Assembly (NCBI GenBank): GCA_024509875.1
Contig: JAMPIV010018780.1
Coordinates: 999,058 to 1,063,057, forward strand
Source of the DNA: Oreohelix idahoensis
Lineage: Eukaryota; Mollusca; Gastropoda; Stylommatophora; Oreohelicidae
Direction of reading: 5' to 3'
DNA: 64,000 nt
In this document: piece by piece, positions 60,770 to 64,000 of the stretch
Numbering within the stretch: position 1 is the stretch's first letter
How the letters are laid out: each line of letters opens with the position of its first letter
The notes under the pieces: model-generated
What the model saw: the letters and a program-made list of their open reading frames with translations, nothing else
Database searches by the model: none
Told to the model about the DNA's origin: nothing
Program-made: the position numbers and the translations under genes

Positions 60770-60905
60770 AACTCTTGCTGTTGTGGTTTCTGTGGCGATC
60801 TGTTTGACATGATGAGGTTGCCAGCCTCATATTAGTCGTCTTGTCTGACATACCTGAGGTTGCAACAGTTTTATTCTTTCTTCATCTCTTCAGAGACCCA
60901 CGGGA
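60770..60905. repeat. Interspersed repeat R2, another copy
   Basis: TTTGACATGATGAGGTTGCC and CTCTTCAGAGACCC blocks match 56225-56365 and, in reverse, 6222-6445. Confidence 0.55.
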
Positions 60906-61284
60906 CCGTTACAAATTAAAATGACCTGTCTGTAAACGTAATTGTTATTCCTTGTTACGTTAACATCCAGTCTTCACATTTCTTGACAATTTCATACGCT
61001 GTCAGTTTTTAAAAGCTTGACATGAACAGTTGTGAATGTCAGCATAAGAAATGGAATTAGAGATAGAGTACTAGAATAAATGTAACCAATATCTAGGATA
61101 TAATGACACATAAGAAAAAGTATCAGAGACTTTCGATGGATTTGCATACGAGAACCATAACTTTTAGACATTATATAGGGGCATTATATAGGGGCAACAC
61201 GGACGTATGGATCATGATGTCACAACATATTAAAATATATATATAAGAATTTATGATGCTGTCTTACCCTCGGTCATGTATGGA

Positions 61285-61405
61285 ATAAATTCTTGATTGG
61301 TTTGGTTTTAAGGACTATCTTCATTGCACACGGACAACTCTATCACACAAGGAGGATTTCAGCACAGTGCATGAATTCCGCAGCACCTGCGAGAATCCCA
61401 ATGTG
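61285..61405 (-). repeat. Short interspersed repeat R1, copy 4
   Basis: Starts with TTGGTTTGGTTTTAAGGACT on the + strand, the reverse of the R1 tail, then TCATTGCACACGGACAACTC. Confidence 0.6.
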
Positions 61406-61449
61406 TGTATATAGGAATCACACATTCTATAAATATATCTGGTGGGTAG

Positions 61450-61740
61450 GTTTCTAGTTTTTAAATGTTGCCAGGGCAGCGGCCTTATGGCCTACTCTTT
61501 AGAATTTCCAACTACCGTGGGATTTTTAACGTGCTTAACTTGGACACGAGACCTCCTATTTTTTCGCCCTTATCCGAGAAGGCTAGGCATCCGATCTCAC
61601 TACCCAGGAGACCAGGGGGGAGTATGACATCATTAGGACCACTGGTTCTGAAAAAATTTCCATAAATTATATTCCCGCTACTGGGAATCAAACCGCTACT
61701 AGAATTCAAGGTGGACGCCATATAAATACCTGAAAATAAT
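61450..61740. repeat. Possible ancient interspersed repeat
   Basis: GGGATTTTTAACGTGCTTAA with ACACGAGACCTC and CTTATCCGAGAAGGC recalls a motif string scattered through many invertebrate genomes; on the - strand GGTTTGATTCCCAGTAG resembles a B box. Recognition is from memory and weak. Confidence 0.3.
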
Positions 61741-62524
61741 TTCAACTTAAACAAACAGGTAGAAACCCTAAAAGTCTGTATGCAATATGGTGGGAACCAC
61801 ACCTCAGGGGTGAGAAGCAATGAGAATTCCACAATTGGGCAAAGATGGCATCAGTTATAAACATTGAATACACACACAACCTAATTTTGCTGGCCAATTT
61901 CTTGGAACTTACAATTTTATTACTATTATTATCTTAATGCCCCCAGTGCTTCAAATGCAAAACAACGCAGTGGTATTTGATGAGATGCGTGATCTATACA
62001 AGAAAAATTAACCTTGCTAAATTAGATTCATATTTCTCACTTATTTTCCCAAATATTTACCATACTTAACTAATAAACTTAATGTTTACTTTTAAAAAAA
62101 TGAACACCAACAGGTATACAATCAACTTGTTACGGATTACAAATGAAGCAAACACTGCATATGACAAAGGTAAATGTCCCTTAGCATCTCCTCTCTCCAC
62201 ACACCCCCCCCCCCCCCCCCCCACGTACTAACATACGTTCGAGTGTTTCAAGTAAAACCCAAATATACTTACACGAGTGCTCTTATGTCTACATAAAATC
62301 TCTTTTCTTACACCCGCTTAAAAAATTAATTAAAATCAAAACCAGTGTTTACAAGAATCACCATGCATTAACAAACAAAAACGGGCACGCATCACAAATA
62401 GTTCGTCTGATAATAATCAAGCAACACCAGTTATGGTTCTTTCGTTGAACAACTGGTCCTGATTACTATAGGGTGATTGTGATGTCACTGCCTATTTTCA
62501 CATTTTTATATCCTCACGTGTATC

Positions 62525-62690
62525 CAGTCCTGCCCAGCTAACAGCAGTGAACAGAGTAGCATATGGCAACAACCCACTTCTCTCCACGAAAAACTGTTTG
62601 GAGATGTCAGAAACCTTGAGCTGACTACTACCTTTATTAGAGTCATTAATGAAGAAGTCTGAGGGTGACAGAGGAAGAAGTATCCATTGG
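62525..62690 (+). pseudogene. Short LINE-C C-terminal fragment
   Basis: Reads VNRVAYGNNPLLSTKNCLEM, almost the same as the 55590-56200 copy, and ends in a GAA-rich tail. Confidence 0.65.
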
Positions 62691-64000
62691 ATGGATATAC
62701 ATGAAACAAATGTGAAAACAAATGAACAATCGCTGCCATTTGACAAATGAGTTTTCATTTTTGTTATTCACAGAGGAAACAAAATCTAGATAAGCCAATA
62801 AACTGACATGACAAGAGATAGCAAATATGGCTACCTGATTTGAAATCATGTTAATAACAAAGCGAAGATAAGCGCGCAGGTTTTATTGCGAATCCGGGCA
62901 TTAGCGATGCTACGTTCCAATACTGAGCGATTAGAGATAATAGGTAGAATAAGCGATACAAGACGATAATTTTTCTGTGTATCCAGCGTTGTTTGGGATA
63001 TTTAAGTCTCTAAAAGACTCAAGGATCGTAGGTTATAGAATAGCTAGGGAAATGTGGTATCATGTAAGAAACAAGATATATACACGGAATTTATTTTAAT
63101 AGTACTAACATATTAGAGGAAATGAAGTAATGTTTAATACAAACACGTAATTAACGTAGATTTCCATATCCGGGAAATGTCACTTGCTATGAAACTTCAG
63201 GGAACCAACTAACTAGTTATGCCATGGCCCGTATGTGTGCAGGTAAGAGGGTTATAATCGTGGGCTACTTTCTATAATGGAAATATTCCATTAAAATAAA
63301 TCTGAACAAAATATAAACAGAACCACCAAACACGTAAGCAGGTATACATTACACTTCCAAGGCCCTCACACTAACTCACGCCAAAACTTGTGGATGGTTT
63401 CTTTCAATTAATTAGCCTATTATAGGCGGTTTGTGCTCAAAAGGCAGTCAGTTCATATCAACTAGTTGGTGGGAGATGCATGTAACTAACATTTTCAAAT
63501 TAATTCTAATAGGTGTAATGACTTCCACAAGCCGTAGTTTATTTCAATCTGTAGACCTAGCATTATGGATTGAGACGATTTTGGCTCCTCGACAATACCA
63601 GAGCCACCAATGCATCCATACATAGACACAGCTGATTATTACCCCCCGCACCAGGCCAAATACCTACACAGAACTACTTAATCCAGCAACTAATCTACGA
63701 CCCTATTGATAACAGCTGGTCTTACAGACCATATTAAAAGGCAAACGCAACAGGGGTGGGGAGTGTCTTTCTGAAAATCAGAACCTGGAAATATTACAGG
63801 TCTACTCTCAAAGACCAAAGCTAACAGAGCCCGCTATGAAAATGAGGAGAGGTAATATTGCACAGCATGAAAAATTAAGTGGCCAAGTATAAAACGTTTA
63901 ATGCTACTACATAGTTACCGTAATAGTAACGTTGAAAAGCTCACCCCTAGAATTTACAGACATTTACATACCATAAATTACCTCAACATTATACAGATCC
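62691..64000. other. Intergenic, nothing recognised
   Basis: AT-rich, short frames only, no repeat partner in the window. Confidence 0.4.

Overview
The window is animal nuclear DNA, probably from an invertebrate. The evidence is large AT-rich introns with GT..AG borders, dense nested transposons, RTE-type LINEs with short simple-sequence tails, tRNA-derived SINEs and a Tigger/pogo transposon. The mix would suit a mollusc or another lophotrochozoan, but nothing in the sequence fixes the species.

Host gene. One gene could be assembled from its exons: the 3' two thirds of mitochondrial tyrosyl-tRNA synthetase (YARS2) on the + strand. Eight coding exons run from 1126 to 46285. All splice phases agree, and the translated pieces follow the known order of the protein (end of the catalytic core, a KLGKS version of the KMSKS loop, the anticodon-binding region, the C-terminal S4-like domain). 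The N-terminal exons lie left of the window. The last intron is 20.7 kb and the last exon holds only 11 codons plus the stop.

Introns 1-25 kb. These hold a tRNA-derived SINE, two unrelated minisatellites that both have a 53-bp period, RTE-type LINE remnants, a 6.1-kb non-autonomous LTR element (9138-15205, antisense) with a single 639-codon frame, and a solo LTR (20527-21411) split by a LINE end.

Last intron, 25.6-46.2 kb. A TTAA-flanked inverted-repeat element carries a Ty3-type integrase fragment. It is followed by a SINE and a degenerate mobile-element coding fragment. A full-length RTE LINE (29984-43025, 12-bp target duplication) is split by a 9.5-kb LTR retrotransposon (32725-42271). 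That retrotransposon has Ty3-type proteins in Ty1-type order: Gag, protease, integrase, RT, RNase H. It resembles the Gmr1 group. Its RTE target is duplicated over about 324 bp instead of the usual 4-6 bp.

Downstream, 46.3-64 kb. A SINE lies in the likely 3' UTR or just beyond it. A second full-length RTE LINE (48233-54960, 12-bp target duplication) contains a Tigger/pogo transposon, which in turn contains a truncated LINE, and also contains an internally deleted copy of its own family. A 3-kb TTAA-flanked piggyBac-like element and scattered repeats fill the rest. No second host gene was recognised.
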